Positions 15,599 through 24,739 of a DNA stretch of 64,000 nucleotides are shown piece after piece. The first letter of the stretch is position 1; each line of letters starts with the position of its first letter. Below the pieces are notes generated by a model. The model saw nothing but the letters and a program-made list of their open reading frames with translations. It was not told the origin of the DNA and did no database searches. A program made the position numbers and the translations under genes. This DNA is from RYN-122 sp963761655 (GTDB lineage: Bacteria > Actinomycetota > Actinomycetes > Mycobacteriales > SCTD01): contig CAVXHI010000008.1 in assembly GCA_963761655.1 (NCBI GenBank), forward strand, positions 372,001-436,000, read 5' to 3'.

Positions 15599-18592
15599 GT
15601 GACCCTCCCCGGCCGCCGCTCCAGCGGCGTCGGCGCCCTCGTCCGTCGCGGCTTCGCCGAGCCCGCCGCCGTCGAGCGCGGCCTGCGCGCGATGCACCTG
15701 TGGGACGACGCCGGCCCCGGCACCTCCCCGGGCGCCCCCGCCCTGTTCGACGCCCTCGCCGACACCCCCGACCCCGACCTCGCCGTCGCCGCGCTGGAGC
15801 GCCTCCTCGAGGCCGCCCCCGACGCCGACGTCCTGCTCGCCGCCTTGCGCCAGGACGAGGGGCTCCGCGGCCGGCTGCTCCCGGTCCTCGGCACCAGCGC
15901 GGCCCTCGGGGACTTCCTGGTCGCCGAGCCCGCCTGCTGGCACGACCTGCGCGACGACGACCTCGTGACCAGCCGACCGTCGGTGCTCGGCCTGCAGGCC
16001 CGGCTCCTCGAGGCCGTCGGGGCGGGGCTGCCCGGCGACGACGGCGTGGCCCGCGGTGCGGGCACCGGTCCGCAGGTGCACGCCCGGCTGCGGTCGGCGT
16101 ACCGGCGGTGCCTGCTGCAGCTGGCCGCCCGGGACCTGTCCGGCGCGGTCGCTCTCGAGGAGGTCGCGGGGGAGCTCGCCGACCTCGCGGCGGCGACCCT
16201 CACGGCCGGTCTCGCGGTGGCCCGCGCCGGCCTCCCGGACGACCTCGCCGGGACGCGGCTCGCCGTCGTCGCCATGGGCAAGACGGGCGGCCGGGAGCTC
16301 AACTACGTCAGCGACGTCGACGTCGTGTTCGTCCACGACGGCGACCTGCAGGCCGCGACCGCCCTGGCCAGCGGGATGTCCCGGGTGTGCGCCGACGTCG
16401 CCTGGCCGGTCGACGCCGGGCTGCGACCCGAGGGCGGCTCGGGTCCGCTCACCCGCACCCTCGACAGCCACCTCGCCTACTACCGCCGGTGGGCCCGCAC
16501 CTGGGAGTTCCAGGCGCTGCTCAAGGCCCGGCCGGTCGCCGGCGACGCCGCCCTCGGCCAGGAGTACGCGCGGGCGGTGGCGCCGCTGGTGTGGTCGGCC
16601 AGCGAGCGGCCCGACTTCGTGGCCGACGTCCAGGCGATGCGGCGCCGGGTCGAGGGGACGCTCAAGGGCGACCAGGTCGAGCGGGAGATCAAGCTGGGCC
16701 GGGGCGGGCTGCGCGACGTGGAGTTCGCCGTCCAGCTGCTGCAGCTCGTGCACGGCCGGACGGACGACACCGTCCGCAGCGGGACCACCCTCGTCGCGCT
16801 CGAGCAGCTGGCCGCCGGTGGGTACGTCGCCCGCGAGGACGCCCGCCACCTGGGCGAGGCCTACCGCTGGCTCCGGACCGTCGAGCACCGCCTGCAGCTG
16901 CACCGGCTGCGCCGCACCCACCTGCTGCCCGACCGGGACGACGAGCCGGGTCTGCGCCGTCTCGCGCGGGCCTGCGGCTACCGCGGCGACGTGCTGCCGC
17001 TGTTCGCGCGGGAGCGCGCCGGTTACGGCCTGGAGGTGCGGCGGCTGCACGAGAAGCTCTTCTACCGGCCGCTGCTGTCAGCGGTCGCCCGGCTGCCGAG
17101 CGAGCAGGCCCGGCTCACGCCCGGTGCGGCGATGGTCCGACTGGAGGCCCTGGGCTTCGGCCAGCCCGCCGCCGCGCTGCGCCACCTCGAGGCGCTGACG
17201 GAGGGCGTCTCCCGACGCGCGGCCATCCAGCAGACGCTGCTGCCCGTCATGCTCGGCGCCTTCGCCGGAGCCGCCGACCCCGACGCCGGCCTGCTGTCGT
17301 TCCGGCAGGTGTCCGACGCCCTCGGCTCCACGCCGTGGTTCCTGCGGCTGCTGCGCGACGAGGGGGAGGCGGCCGAGCGCCTGGCCCGCCTGCTGGCCGG
17401 GTCCCGCTACGTCGCCGACCTGCTGGTGCGCGCTCCCGAGGCGGTGAAGCTGCTCGGGTCCGGGGGCAGCGAGCTGGTGCCCCGCAGCCGGGAGGCCCTC
17501 GAGGGTGCCTTCGTCGGCACGGTCCGGCGCAGGGAGGACTGGGAGGGCGCCGTCGCGGCCGCCCGCGGTCTGCGCCGGCAGGAGCTGCTCCGGGTGGCCT
17601 GCTCCGACCTGCTCGGCCTGGTGCCGCCGCCCGCCGTGGGGCAGGCGCTGTCCGACGTCGCGGCGGCCACGGTCAGCGCGGCCCTGGTGACGGCGAGGCG
17701 CAAGGTGGAGGCCGAGCGACGCGGCCCCCTGCCGCTGCGCATGGCCGTCCTCGCCATGGGCCGGCTCGGCGGGCGCGAGCAGGGCTACGGCAGCGACGCC
17801 GACGTGCTGTTCGTCCACGAGGCGCACCCCGGCACGCCCGACGCCGTCGCGGCGGGCATGGCCGGGGAGGTCGCGCACGAGCTCCGGCGCCTGCTGGCCC
17901 TGCCCGCCCCCGACCCTCCGCTGGAGGTCGACGCCGACCTCCGCCCCGAGGGCAAGCAGGGTCCGCTCAGCCGGAGCCTGGCGTCCTACGCGGCGTACTA
18001 CGCCCGCTGGTCGCAGGTGTGGGAGGCGCAGGCGCTGCTGCGCGCCGCGCCGCTCGCCGGCGACGCCGACCTCGCCGCCGACCTGCTCGCGCTCGTCGAC
18101 CCGCTGCGCTACCCGGCCGGCGGCCTGACCGACGAGCAGGTCCTCGAGGTGCGCCGGATCAAGGCGCGGGTCGAGAAGGAGCGCATGCCGCGCGGCCAGG
18201 ACAAGACGCTCGTGCCGAAGCTCGGGCCCGGGGGCATCGCCGACGTCGAGTGGACCGTGCAGCTGCTGCAGCTGCGGCACGCGCACGACGTCGAGGCCCT
18301 GCGGACCACCGGCACCCTGACCGCGCTGCACGCCGCGACCGACGCCGGGCTGCTCGACGGCGAGGACGCCGACGTCCTCGACAGGGCCTGGTCCCTGGCG
18401 TCCCGGGTCCGTGACGTGCAGGTCCTGGTGCGCGGCAAGCCCGCCGTCGCCCTGCCCACCAGCGGCCGTGAGCTGGCCGGTACCGCGCGTGCCCTGGGGT
18501 ACGACGTCGGGGCGCACGCCGACCTGCTCGAGGACTACCGTCGCGCCACCCGCCGAGCCCGCGCCACCGTCGAGAGGGTCTTCTACTCGTGA
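15599..18592 (+). CDS. glnE: Bifunctional glutamine synthetase adenylyltransferase/deadenylylase
   Basis: A 997-residue GlnE with both nucleotidyltransferase domains. The N-terminal domain (deadenylylation) has GGRELNYVSDVDVVFVH, with Asp239 and Asp241; the C-terminal domain (adenylylation) repeats the motif as GGREQGYGSDADVLFVH near residue 733. Each is followed by the EGG/GPL and KARPVAGD/RAAPLAGD blocks of the family. Role: controls GlnA1 by attaching or removing AMP on its Tyr (Tyr402 here) according to nitrogen status. Start is a GTG 34 bases after the GNAT stop. Its stop overlaps the GTG of the following hydrolase gene. Confidence 0.95.
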   Translation: MTLPGRRSSGVGALVRRGFAEPAAVERGLRAMHLWDDAGPGTSPGAPALFDALADTPDPDLAVAALERLLEAAPDADVLLAALRQDEGLRGRLLPVLGTSAALGDFLVAEPACWHDLRDDDLVTSRPSVLGLQARLLEAVGAGLPGDDGVARGAGTGPQVHARLRSAYRRCLLQLAARDLSGAVALEEVAGELADLAAATLTAGLAVARAGLPDDLAGTRLAVVAMGKTGGRELNYVSDVDVVFVHDGDLQAATALASGMSRVCADVAWPVDAGLRPEGGSGPLTRTLDSHLAYYRRWARTWEFQALLKARPVAGDAALGQEYARAVAPLVWSASERPDFVADVQAMRRRVEGTLKGDQVEREIKLGRGGLRDVEFAVQLLQLVHGRTDDTVRSGTTLVALEQLAAGGYVAREDARHLGEAYRWLRTVEHRLQLHRLRRTHLLPDRDDEPGLRRLARACGYRGDVLPLFARERAGYGLEVRRLHEKLFYRPLLSAVARLPSEQARLTPGAAMVRLEALGFGQPAAALRHLEALTEGVSRRAAIQQTLLPVMLGAFAGAADPDAGLLSFRQVSDALGSTPWFLRLLRDEGEAAERLARLLAGSRYVADLLVRAPEAVKLLGSGGSELVPRSREALEGAFVGTVRRREDWEGAVAAARGLRRQELLRVACSDLLGLVPPPAVGQALSDVAAATVSAALVTARRKVEAERRGPLPLRMAVLAMGRLGGREQGYGSDADVLFVHEAHPGTPDAVAAGMAGEVAHELRRLLALPAPDPPLEVDADLRPEGKQGPLSRSLASYAAYYARWSQVWEAQALLRAAPLAGDADLAADLLALVDPLRYPAGGLTDEQVLEVRRIKARVEKERMPRGQDKTLVPKLGPGGIADVEWTVQLLQLRHAHDVEALRTTGTLTALHAATDAGLLDGEDADVLDRAWSLASRVRDVQVLVRGKPAVALPTSGRELAGTARALGYDVGAHADLLEDYRRATRRARATVERVFYS

Positions 18593-19480
18593 GCAGCTCC
18601 AGCGTCCGCACCGTGGTCGCCGCGGACACCCGCTTCCTCCTCCGCGAGGAGGGCGCAGACGGCGACGGCGTCCCTGTGCTGCTGCTGCACGGCGTCCCCG
18701 AGACCTCGACGCTGTGGCGCGACGTCGCCCCCGCCCTCGCGGCGTCCGGGCGGCGCGTGCTCGCCCCCGACCTCCCCGGACTCGGCGGCTCGGCCTACGA
18801 CGGGCCCTACGACGTCCCCGCCCTGGTGCGGCAGCTCGGCGCGCTCGTCGACCAGGAGGTGGGCGGCCGGGTCGACGTCGTCGGGCACGACTGGGGCGGG
18901 TCGCTCGCCCTCGGCCTCGCGGGCGCCCGGCCCGATCTCGTGCGGCGGCTCGGCGTCGTCAACGCGCCGTACCGGAGCGTCCCGCTGCTGCGTGCGGCGC
19001 ACATCCCGTTCTTCGCCCTGCCGCTGCTGCCCGAGCTGCTGTTCCGGGCCGGCGGGCGCCGGGCGGTCGACGCGATGCTCTCGCTCGGCGTGGAAGGCCC
19101 CGACGCGGCTCGAGCCGGAGGTGCGCGCCGAGTACCAGGCGGCCTACAGCGACCCCGCCCGCGTGCAGGCCATGCTCGGCTACTACCGGGCCGCGGCCAG
19201 GCCGAGGGCGAAGCGCGTCCTCACCCGGGGCGCGACCCCGGCCGGCGACCCGCTGGTGAGGGCCGAGGCGATGCTCGTGCTCTGGGGCGCCGAGGACCCG
19301 GTGCTGCCGATCCGCACCGGGGAGACCGTGGTCCGCGACCTCGGCGCGGACGCCGTGATGGTGACCGTCCCCGGTGCCGGCCACTTCGTCGTCGAGGAGG
19401 CACCGGCCGTCGTCCTGGAGGTGCTCCAGGACTTCCTGGCCCCCGTGCTGAAGCCTCCCTACGCCTCCGTCAGCGCGTAG
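18589..19480 (+). CDS. Alpha/beta hydrolase, frame broken near 19,105
   Basis: An alpha/beta hydrolase of about 296 residues if repaired. The first part (residues 1-170) has LLLHGVPETSTLWRDVAP, the nucleophile motif GHDWGGSLA and VVNAPYRSVP, close to epoxide hydrolase/haloalkane dehalogenase-type enzymes, except that the nucleophile is Asp in GHDWGG. From about 19,105 the protein continues in another frame (EPEVRAEYQAAYSDP to the end), which carries the acid in WGAEDPVLP and the base in PGAGHFV. One missing base near 19,105 (GACGCGGCTC) explains the break. Start GTG overlaps glnE stop. Sequence error is at least as likely as a real mutation. Confidence 0.75.
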
Positions 19481-20328
19481 CGCGGCGTCGCGGCCGGCTC
19501 CCGGGCGAGGCCGGCCCAGTCCGTGCCGGGCGCCAGGTGGTCGGGCTCGCAGTGCGTGGCGAGGCTGGTGACCGGGGCCATCCACGTGGCGCGGCGGGTG
19601 GTGGCGGCCAGGTTGCTCAGCCCGCGCAGGACCGGCCTGGACACGACGCGTCCGGCGCTCGCCCGCGACAGCCGCAGGTACAGGTCGGCGTACAGGTGCC
19701 GCCACGGGTAGCTCGGGACGCCCTGCACGGTCGTGACGCAGGTGCCGTCCCAGGGGCCGCCCGTCGCGCTGCAGAGCGTCAGCAGGGCCCGGTCGCGGTG
19801 CAGGTCGGTGGCCCGCAGGCCGAAGGTCGAGGTGCTGTCCCAGGTGCGCCGCCACGCCTGCCCGCCGACGTCGGAGCGCTCCTCCGGCAGGCGCCGTCCC
19901 GGCTGGCTCGCGTGGTCGAGGTGCCAGGCCGTGTTGTCCGGCGTGTAGAGCCCGAAGTAGCCGGCGTGCGGCAGGGCGTCGGCTGCCGCGCGCAGGTCGG
20001 TCAGCGCCGACGGGCGGTAGAGGTAGTCGTCCTCGGCGAACCACACGAGGGCGTCGTCGTCGACGTCCCGGGTCACGTCGAGCAGCCGCCGGAAGCTGCG
20101 CGGCGCGTCACCCCCGACGACGTCGACCACCGGCCCGGACGCCCGGACGAGGTCGGCGAGCTCGGCCGGGACCCCGCCGTCGGCGACGTAGGTGACCGTC
20201 GCTCCGGACCCGGCGAGCTCGAGCGAGCGCAGGAACGAGCGGAGGGCGATCCGCTTGCTGAACCACGGCGGGCGCGGCTTGCGGTTGCCTGCGGGGGTGA
20301 CCCGGTAGAAGGCGGTGAGGGGGCTCAC
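19459..20328 (-). CDS. Glycosyltransferase-like protein (hypothetical)
   Basis: A 289-residue soluble protein. It opens with LTAFYRVTPAGNRKPRPPWFSKRIALRSFLRSLE, a lysine/arginine-rich donor-site-like start, then TVTYVADGGVP and the stretch VWFAEDDYLYRPSAL, where the acidic EDD resembles the DXD metal motif of GT-A glycosyltransferases. WxxTxDST and DGTCVTTVQGVPSYPWRHLYADLYLR follow. A sugar-nucleotide-dependent transferase is the best guess, not proven. The GTG start is the first in-frame start after the divergent promoter gap. Its last 22 bases overlap the end of the alpha/beta hydrolase gene. Confidence 0.68.
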   Translation of the reverse strand: MSPLTAFYRVTPAGNRKPRPPWFSKRIALRSFLRSLELAGSGATVTYVADGGVPAELADLVRASGPVVDVVGGDAPRSFRRLLDVTRDVDDDALVWFAEDDYLYRPSALTDLRAAADALPHAGYFGLYTPDNTAWHLDHASQPGRRLPEERSDVGGQAWRRTWDSTSTFGLRATDLHRDRALLTLCSATGGPWDGTCVTTVQGVPSYPWRHLYADLYLRLSRASAGRVVSRPVLRGLSNLAATTRRATWMAPVTSLATHCEPDHLAPGTDWAGLAREPAATPRYALTEA

Positions 20329-20382
20329 GCGGCTGCCGTACCCCGAACGGGTCGACCTCCTCCTGGCGGGTACTCGACGGTC

Positions 20383-21144
20383 ATGGCCACGACCGGGGGG
20401 ACGCCCGCCACCACCGACCGCACGACGTCGTCGGGGCGTCAGCGGGCCCCGCGGGCGAAGGAGCTGCTCGTCTCCGGAGCGAGCGTCGCCCGCTCGCTGC
20501 CCGGCATGGTGAAGACGACCGTGACGTACCTGCGGCACCGGCCCGCCGTCGAGCACACCCTCGTCGACCACCCCGGCGTCGCGCCCGGTCCGGACGCCGA
20601 CCGACCGCTGCCCGGGGACGAGGAGACGCTGCTCCGGCGCAGCCACGGACGCGGGCGCACCTACCGCCGCACGTACACGGTGCGCGTCGTCGGGGCGACC
20701 CGCACGCCCGAGGACGTGATCTCGCAGCTGCTCGCCGACCCGAACCAGGCGGCGCCCACCGAGGTGTCCGTGTTCGCGCCGGTGCCGGGCTCCGGGCGGG
20801 GGCTCGGCGCCGAGATGGCGGTGCGCATGCCCGGGCCGTGGGACGCACCGGTGCGCATCGTCGAGCGGGGCCCGACCTCCTTCCGCTTCCACACGCTGCG
20901 CGGGCACATGGAGGCCGGCGAGATCGAGTTCCGGGCGACCACCGACCGGACGCACCTCGTGTTCACGATCGAGTCGTGGGCCCGCAGCGGCGACCGGCTG
21001 TACGACCTGCTGTACGACAAGGTCCCGCTCGCCCGCGAGATGCAGCTGCACATGTGGGTGCACGTGTGCGAGGAGGTCGCCAGGATGGCGGGCGGTCGGC
21101 AGGACGGCTGCGTCGACGTCAGCACCGACCGCTGGGCCCGCTGA
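20383..21144 (+). CDS. DUF1990 family protein (first of a tandem pair)
   Basis: A 253-residue protein. After a variable N-terminus (residues 1-95) the DUF1990 domain covers about 100-235, with RTYRRTYTVRVVG, FRFHTLRGHMEAGEIEFR and the C-terminal KVPLAREMQLHMWVHVCEEVARM. The motif GH(M/L)EAGE recurs in the next gene, so the two are paralogues. No enzyme activity is known for this family and none is claimed. It starts a run of four genes whose stops and starts overlap or touch; a GTG start on the divergent strand lies 55 bases upstream. Confidence 0.8.
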   Translation: MATTGGTPATTDRTTSSGRQRAPRAKELLVSGASVARSLPGMVKTTVTYLRHRPAVEHTLVDHPGVAPGPDADRPLPGDEETLLRRSHGRGRTYRRTYTVRVVGATRTPEDVISQLLADPNQAAPTEVSVFAPVPGSGRGLGAEMAVRMPGPWDAPVRIVERGPTSFRFHTLRGHMEAGEIEFRATTDRTHLVFTIESWARSGDRLYDLLYDKVPLAREMQLHMWVHVCEEVARMAGGRQDGCVDVSTDRWAR

Positions 21145-21827
21145 TGGTCGACGTCCGGCTGCTCGGCCACCTCGACGTCCGGGCCGAGCTGGAGCGCCTG
21201 CACGAGGTCCCCGTGAACTACGAGCTGGACGGCGACCCGAGCACGGACGACGGCTGGACCTTCGACGACTACCTGCAGGTGCTCCCGTCCGAGGCCCCGG
21301 GCGACCCGGTGCCGGGCGGCTCGTGGGAGAAGGCCTGCGCCCTGGTCCGCGACTACGAGTTCGCCGACCCCTCGATCATCCAGGCGGTCTTCCTGCCCGA
21401 CGCGCAGCTCGCCGGTCGCGACATGCTGCTCAAGGGCCGGTTCCTGTTCCTGCGCTTCCTGCTCGGCGTCCGCGTCTCGGCCGTCGTCGACGAGACCGTG
21501 CCGGAGGACGGCACGACGCTGCGCGTCTGGGGGTGGTGCTACCGGACGCTGTCCGGGCACCTCGAGGCCGGCGAGATGTGCTACCGCGTGGTCAAGGTGC
21601 TCGAGACCGGCGAGGTCCAGTTCCGGGTCTGCCGGTACGTCCGCTCGGAGGCGATACCGAACCCGGTCGTGCGGCTGGGCTGGGCGACCTTCGGGCGCTT
21701 CATGCAGGTCGTGTTCGTCCGCCGCTCCCTGACCAGGATGCGCCGCCTCGTGGAGGGCGAGCTGCGCGAGGGGCGGGACACCGCCGGCGTCCCGCTGGCC
21801 GCCACCCGCATCGAGGTCACCCGGTGA
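21144..21827 (+). CDS. DUF1990 family protein (second of a tandem pair)
   Basis: A 227-residue protein whose central block (VWGWCYRTLSGHLEAGEMCYR, near residue 130-150) aligns with the GHMEAGE block of the gene before it; the end, NPVVRLGWATFGRFMQVVFVRRSLTRM, is hydrophobic and basic. These are DUF1990 features, function unknown. The ATG shares an A with the TGA of the first copy and its own TGA overlaps the GTG of the next gene, so it is tightly coupled on both sides. Confidence 0.82.
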   Translation: MVDVRLLGHLDVRAELERLHEVPVNYELDGDPSTDDGWTFDDYLQVLPSEAPGDPVPGGSWEKACALVRDYEFADPSIIQAVFLPDAQLAGRDMLLKGRFLFLRFLLGVRVSAVVDETVPEDGTTLRVWGWCYRTLSGHLEAGEMCYRVVKVLETGEVQFRVCRYVRSEAIPNPVVRLGWATFGRFMQVVFVRRSLTRMRRLVEGELREGRDTAGVPLAATRIEVTR

Positions 21828-22261
21828 GCATCACGTTCTCCACCGTCGTCGAGCTGCACGGCAGGACCGCGACCGGCCTGCGGGTCCCGCCCGAGGCGGT
21901 CGAGGAGCTGGGCGCCGGCGGGAGGCCCGCCGTCGTCGTCGCGCTGCCCGGCCACACCTACCGCAGCACCGTCGCGCCGCGCGGGGGCGGGTACCTCCTG
22001 CCGCTGTCGGCGGAGCACCGGAAGGCGTCCGGGCTGTCGGCAGGAGACGCTGTCGAGGTGACCCTCACGCTCGACACCGAGCCCCGCACGGTCGAGGTGC
22101 CCGCGGCGCTGTCCGAGGCCCTGGACGGCCCGGCCCGGGCCGCCTTCGACGCGCTGTCCTCCAGCAGGCAGCTCGCCCACGTGCTGTCCGTCGACGGTGC
22201 CAAGACCGACGAGACGCGGGACCGCCGGGTCGCGAAGGTGCTCGCGGAGCTGCGCGCATGA
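21824..22261 (+). CDS. DUF1905 / YdeI (OmpD-associated)-like protein
   Basis: A 145-residue two-part protein. Residues 1-90 form the DUF1905 beta-barrel (FSTVVELHGRTATGLRVP, VVVALPGHTYRSTV, GGGYLLPLSAEHRKASGLSAGD), and residues 100-145 form the YdeI/OmpD-associated helical tail (LDGPARAAFDALSSSRQLAHV). Family members are linked to resistance to peptides and stress, with no known enzyme activity. Both ends overlap its neighbours (GTGA upstream, ATGA downstream), placing it third in the four-gene cassette. Confidence 0.85.
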   Translation: MSITFSTVVELHGRTATGLRVPPEAVEELGAGGRPAVVVALPGHTYRSTVAPRGGGYLLPLSAEHRKASGLSAGDAVEVTLTLDTEPRTVEVPAALSEALDGPARAAFDALSSSRQLAHVLSVDGAKTDETRDRRVAKVLAELRA

Positions 22262-23178
22262 CGACGCCGCGCGGCCCGCTCTCGGCCGCCGTGCTCGACC
22301 TGCTCGCGGGCCGGCCGGCCGGCGCGACGGTCCCGGTCGACGTCGACCCGTACGGCGCGGACCTGCAGCTGGCCCTGCACCTGGCGTACGAGCTGCACTA
22401 CCGGGCGCTCCCCGGGGTGCCCGACGACCTCGAGTGGGACCCGGACCTGCTGCGCTTCCGGGCCGCGCTCGAGGCCCCGTTCCTCGCCGCCCTGCGCCGC
22501 GACACCTCCGGCAGCGACGACGTCGACGCCGCCCTCGCGCCGCTCCTGCTCGAGCCGGTGTCGGGCAGCGGCCCGTCCTGGCACCTGAGCTCCGAGGCGG
22601 GCACGCTCGAGCAGCTGCGCGCCTACGCCAGGCAGCGCAGCGTCTACCACCTGCGCGAGGCCGACCCGCAGGCGTTCGTCGTGGGACGGCTCGAGGGGCA
22701 GGCCAAGGCGGCGGTCGTGACCGTGCAGCACGACGAGTACGGCGCAGGCAGGGTCGAGCGCATGCACGCGACCCTGTTCGCGGACCTGCTGCGCGAGCTC
22801 GCGGTCGAGCCGGCCTCGCTCGACGACGCGCTCCCGGCCACCCTCGCGCTGACGAACGCCATGTCGCTGTTCGCGCTGCACCGGTCGCTGCGGGGAGCGG
22901 CCTTCGGCCAGTTCGTGATGATCGAGGTGACCAGTTCGCCCGGGTCGCGCCGGCTGTCGAAGGCGTTCGCCCGCCACGGTGTCGCCGCGGGGATCCGCTT
23001 CTACGACGAGCACGTCGAGGCCGACGCCGTCCACGAGCAGCTGCTCCGCGCCGGGCTGCGCGACCTGCTCGACCGCGACCCGCACCTGGCCGCCGACGTC
23101 GTCCTCGGCATCGAGGCGGGGCTGCTGCTGGAGGACCGGTTCGCCGACGCCCTGATGACGAGCTGGGGCGTCTCGTAG
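22258..23178 (+). CDS. Iron-containing redox enzyme family protein (haem-oxygenase fold)
   Basis: A 306-residue all-helical protein of the haem-oxygenase-like diiron (HDO) family. Typical features: LALHLAYELHYRALPGV at residues 40-56, FLAALRRD, YHLREADPQAFVVGRLEGQAK (Glu and His metal-ligand candidates), QHDEYGAGRVERMHATLFADLL, and FYDEHVEADAVHEQ with Glu/His ligands near the end. Family members activate O2 at two irons. The substrate cannot be inferred. It is the last gene of the DUF1990 cassette, three bases from the convergent CDGSH gene, a pairing that suggests a shared iron-sulfur or iron link. Confidence 0.85.
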   Translation: MTTPRGPLSAAVLDLLAGRPAGATVPVDVDPYGADLQLALHLAYELHYRALPGVPDDLEWDPDLLRFRAALEAPFLAALRRDTSGSDDVDAALAPLLLEPVSGSGPSWHLSSEAGTLEQLRAYARQRSVYHLREADPQAFVVGRLEGQAKAAVVTVQHDEYGAGRVERMHATLFADLLRELAVEPASLDDALPATLALTNAMSLFALHRSLRGAAFGQFVMIEVTSSPGSRRLSKAFARHGVAAGIRFYDEHVEADAVHEQLLRAGLRDLLDRDPHLAADVVLGIEAGLLLEDRFADALMTSWGVS

Positions 23179-23181
23179 CCC

Positions 23182-23367
23182 CTAGTCCTTCGTCCTCGTG
23201 CGGTGGCTGGTGTCGCACCAGGGCTGGCGACGGCTGCGCCGGCACGTGCAGAGCGCGACCACCGGACGGTCGCTGTGCACGACGGTGCCGTCCGGCAGCT
23301 CGACGTCGACCGGTCCCTCGACCAGCACGGGCCCGTCCGGGAGGATCGTCACGCGCCGGGACTCCAC
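23182..23367 (-). CDS. CDGSH iron-sulfur domain protein
   Basis: A 61-residue protein. The motif CTCRRSRRQPWCDTSH gives Cys40, Cys42, Cys51 and His55, exactly C-X-C-X8-C-X3-H, the ligands of a [2Fe-2S] cluster in mitoNEET-like proteins. The short N-terminal region (VTILPDGPVLVEGPVDVELPDG) is the beta-sheet part of the fold. Role: electron or cluster carrier. GTG start chosen because it gives the shortest protein with the full domain. Convergent with the haem-oxygenase-fold gene, three bases away. Confidence 0.87.
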   Translation of the reverse strand: MESRRVTILPDGPVLVEGPVDVELPDGTVVHSDRPVVALCTCRRSRRQPWCDTSHRTRTKD

Positions 23368-23377
23368 GTCGTCGAGC

Positions 23378-24545
23378 CTAGGCGCGGACCAGGTCCAGCG
23401 CCTCGTCGAACGGCTGCCCCACCCGTCGTCGCAGCTTGGGCGTCCGCCCCGGCATGCCCACGGTGACCGCACCGACCAGGGCGTCGTCCTGCCGGTAGAG
23501 CGCCAGCCACCGGTCGCCCTCGGGGTCGCCGACCAGGTGCACGTCCTCGCCCTGGCAGTCCCCGAGCAGGTGGACCTTCGTGCCGTACCACTCGGTCCAG
23601 ACGAAGGGCACGGGCGCGTAGGTGCTGGCGCGCTCCGGTGACGGCGTTCCTCGCGGCGAGGGCGCCCTGCTCCGCGGCCGCGGTCCAGTGCTCGAGCCGC
23701 CGGCTGCCGCCGTCGGGCGTGCGCCAGCGGGCGACGTCGCCGGCGGCCCAGACGCCCGGCCCGGCCTGCAGGGTCGCGTCGCAGAGGACGCCGTCGTCGA
23801 GCACGAGCCCGCTGCCGGCGAGCCAGCCGGTGGTGGGCGTCGCTCCGGCGCCCACCACGACGAGGTCGGCCGGCAGCCCGGTCCCGTCGGACAGGAGCAC
23901 GGTGTCCGGCCGCACCTCGACGACCGTCGTCCCGAGGCGGAGGTCCGTGCCGTGTCGCGGGTGCAGGGCCGACAGCAGGCCCGCGACCTGCTCCCCGAGC
24001 GCCCGCACCAGCGGCTGCGGCGCGGCCTCGAGGAGCGTCACGGGCAGCCCCCGGGCCCGCACCGCGCTCGCGACCTCCGACCCGATGAACCCGGCGCCGA
24101 CGACGACCGTGCGGGCGCCGGCGTCCAGGGCCGACCGCACGGCCCGCGAGTCGTCGAGGGTCCGCAGCACCCGGACGTGGGGCAGGTCGTGCCCCGGCAC
24201 CGAGGAGGGCAGCGACCGGGCGTGCGCGCCGGTGGCGACGACGAGGGCGTCGTAGGGGAGGGCGTCGTCCCCCAGGTGCAGGGAGCGCCCCTCGACGTCG
24301 AGCCCCGTGGCGGGCGTGCCCAGCCGGAGGTCGACGTCGAGGGCGGACATCCCCGCCTCGTCCAGCAGGTGCGGCACGACGTCGTCGCCGGGTGCGAGGC
24401 CGTCCTTGCTCAGCGGCGGCCGGTCGTAGGGGAGGTGCTCCTCGGCGCCCACCAGGACGACCCGGCCGGTGTGGCCCTCGCGCCGCGCCGTCTCGACCGC
24501 CCGCAGCCCGGCCAGGGACGCGCCGACGACGACGAGGGTCGACAC
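23378..24545 (-). CDS. FAD-dependent ferredoxin reductase, frame broken near 23,635
   Basis: A reductase of about 388 residues if repaired. N-terminal FAD motif VVGASLAG (residues 5-12), the PYDRPPLSK block, the NAD motif VVGAGFIGSE near 150, AAGDVARW near 270. After RNAVTG the frame is lost; the C-terminal domain continues in the next frame (VPFVWTEWYGTKVHLLG, GMPGRTPKLRRRVG) to 23378. One surplus base near 23,632-23,637 accounts for it. Role: moves electrons from NAD(P)H to the ferredoxin encoded three bases upstream, for the P450. GTG start directly follows the ferredoxin stop. Probably an intact gene with an error. Confidence 0.82.
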
Positions 24546-24547
24546 CG

Positions 24548-24739
24548 TCAGTCGACCAGGGACAGCGCGCCCGTGGGGCAGGCCGCGACGGCCTCCTGCA
24601 TCAGCGCACGCCGCTCGGCCGGCTGCTCGGGCTGCAGCACGGTCAGGGCGCCGTCGTCGCCGACCTCGAACACGTCGGGCGCGACCGACTCGCACATGCC
24701 GATGCTCGAGCACCGGCTCTCGTCCAGGACGATCCTCAT
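24548..24739 (-). CDS. Ferredoxin, [3Fe-4S] type, P450 partner
   Basis: A 63-residue ferredoxin. Cys10, Cys16 (CSSIGMC) and Cys54 (ACPTGAL) give three ligands; the fourth Cys of a 4Fe-4S site is replaced in the CSSIGMC spacing, as in P450-linked [3Fe-4S] ferredoxins. Its ATG overlaps the stop of the P450 gene (ATGA). Role: single-electron carrier between the reductase downstream and the P450 upstream. Size and setting are typical of actinobacterial class I P450 systems. Confidence 0.92.
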   Translation of the reverse strand: MRIVLDESRCSSIGMCESVAPDVFEVGDDGALTVLQPEQPAERRALMQEAVAACPTGALSLVD

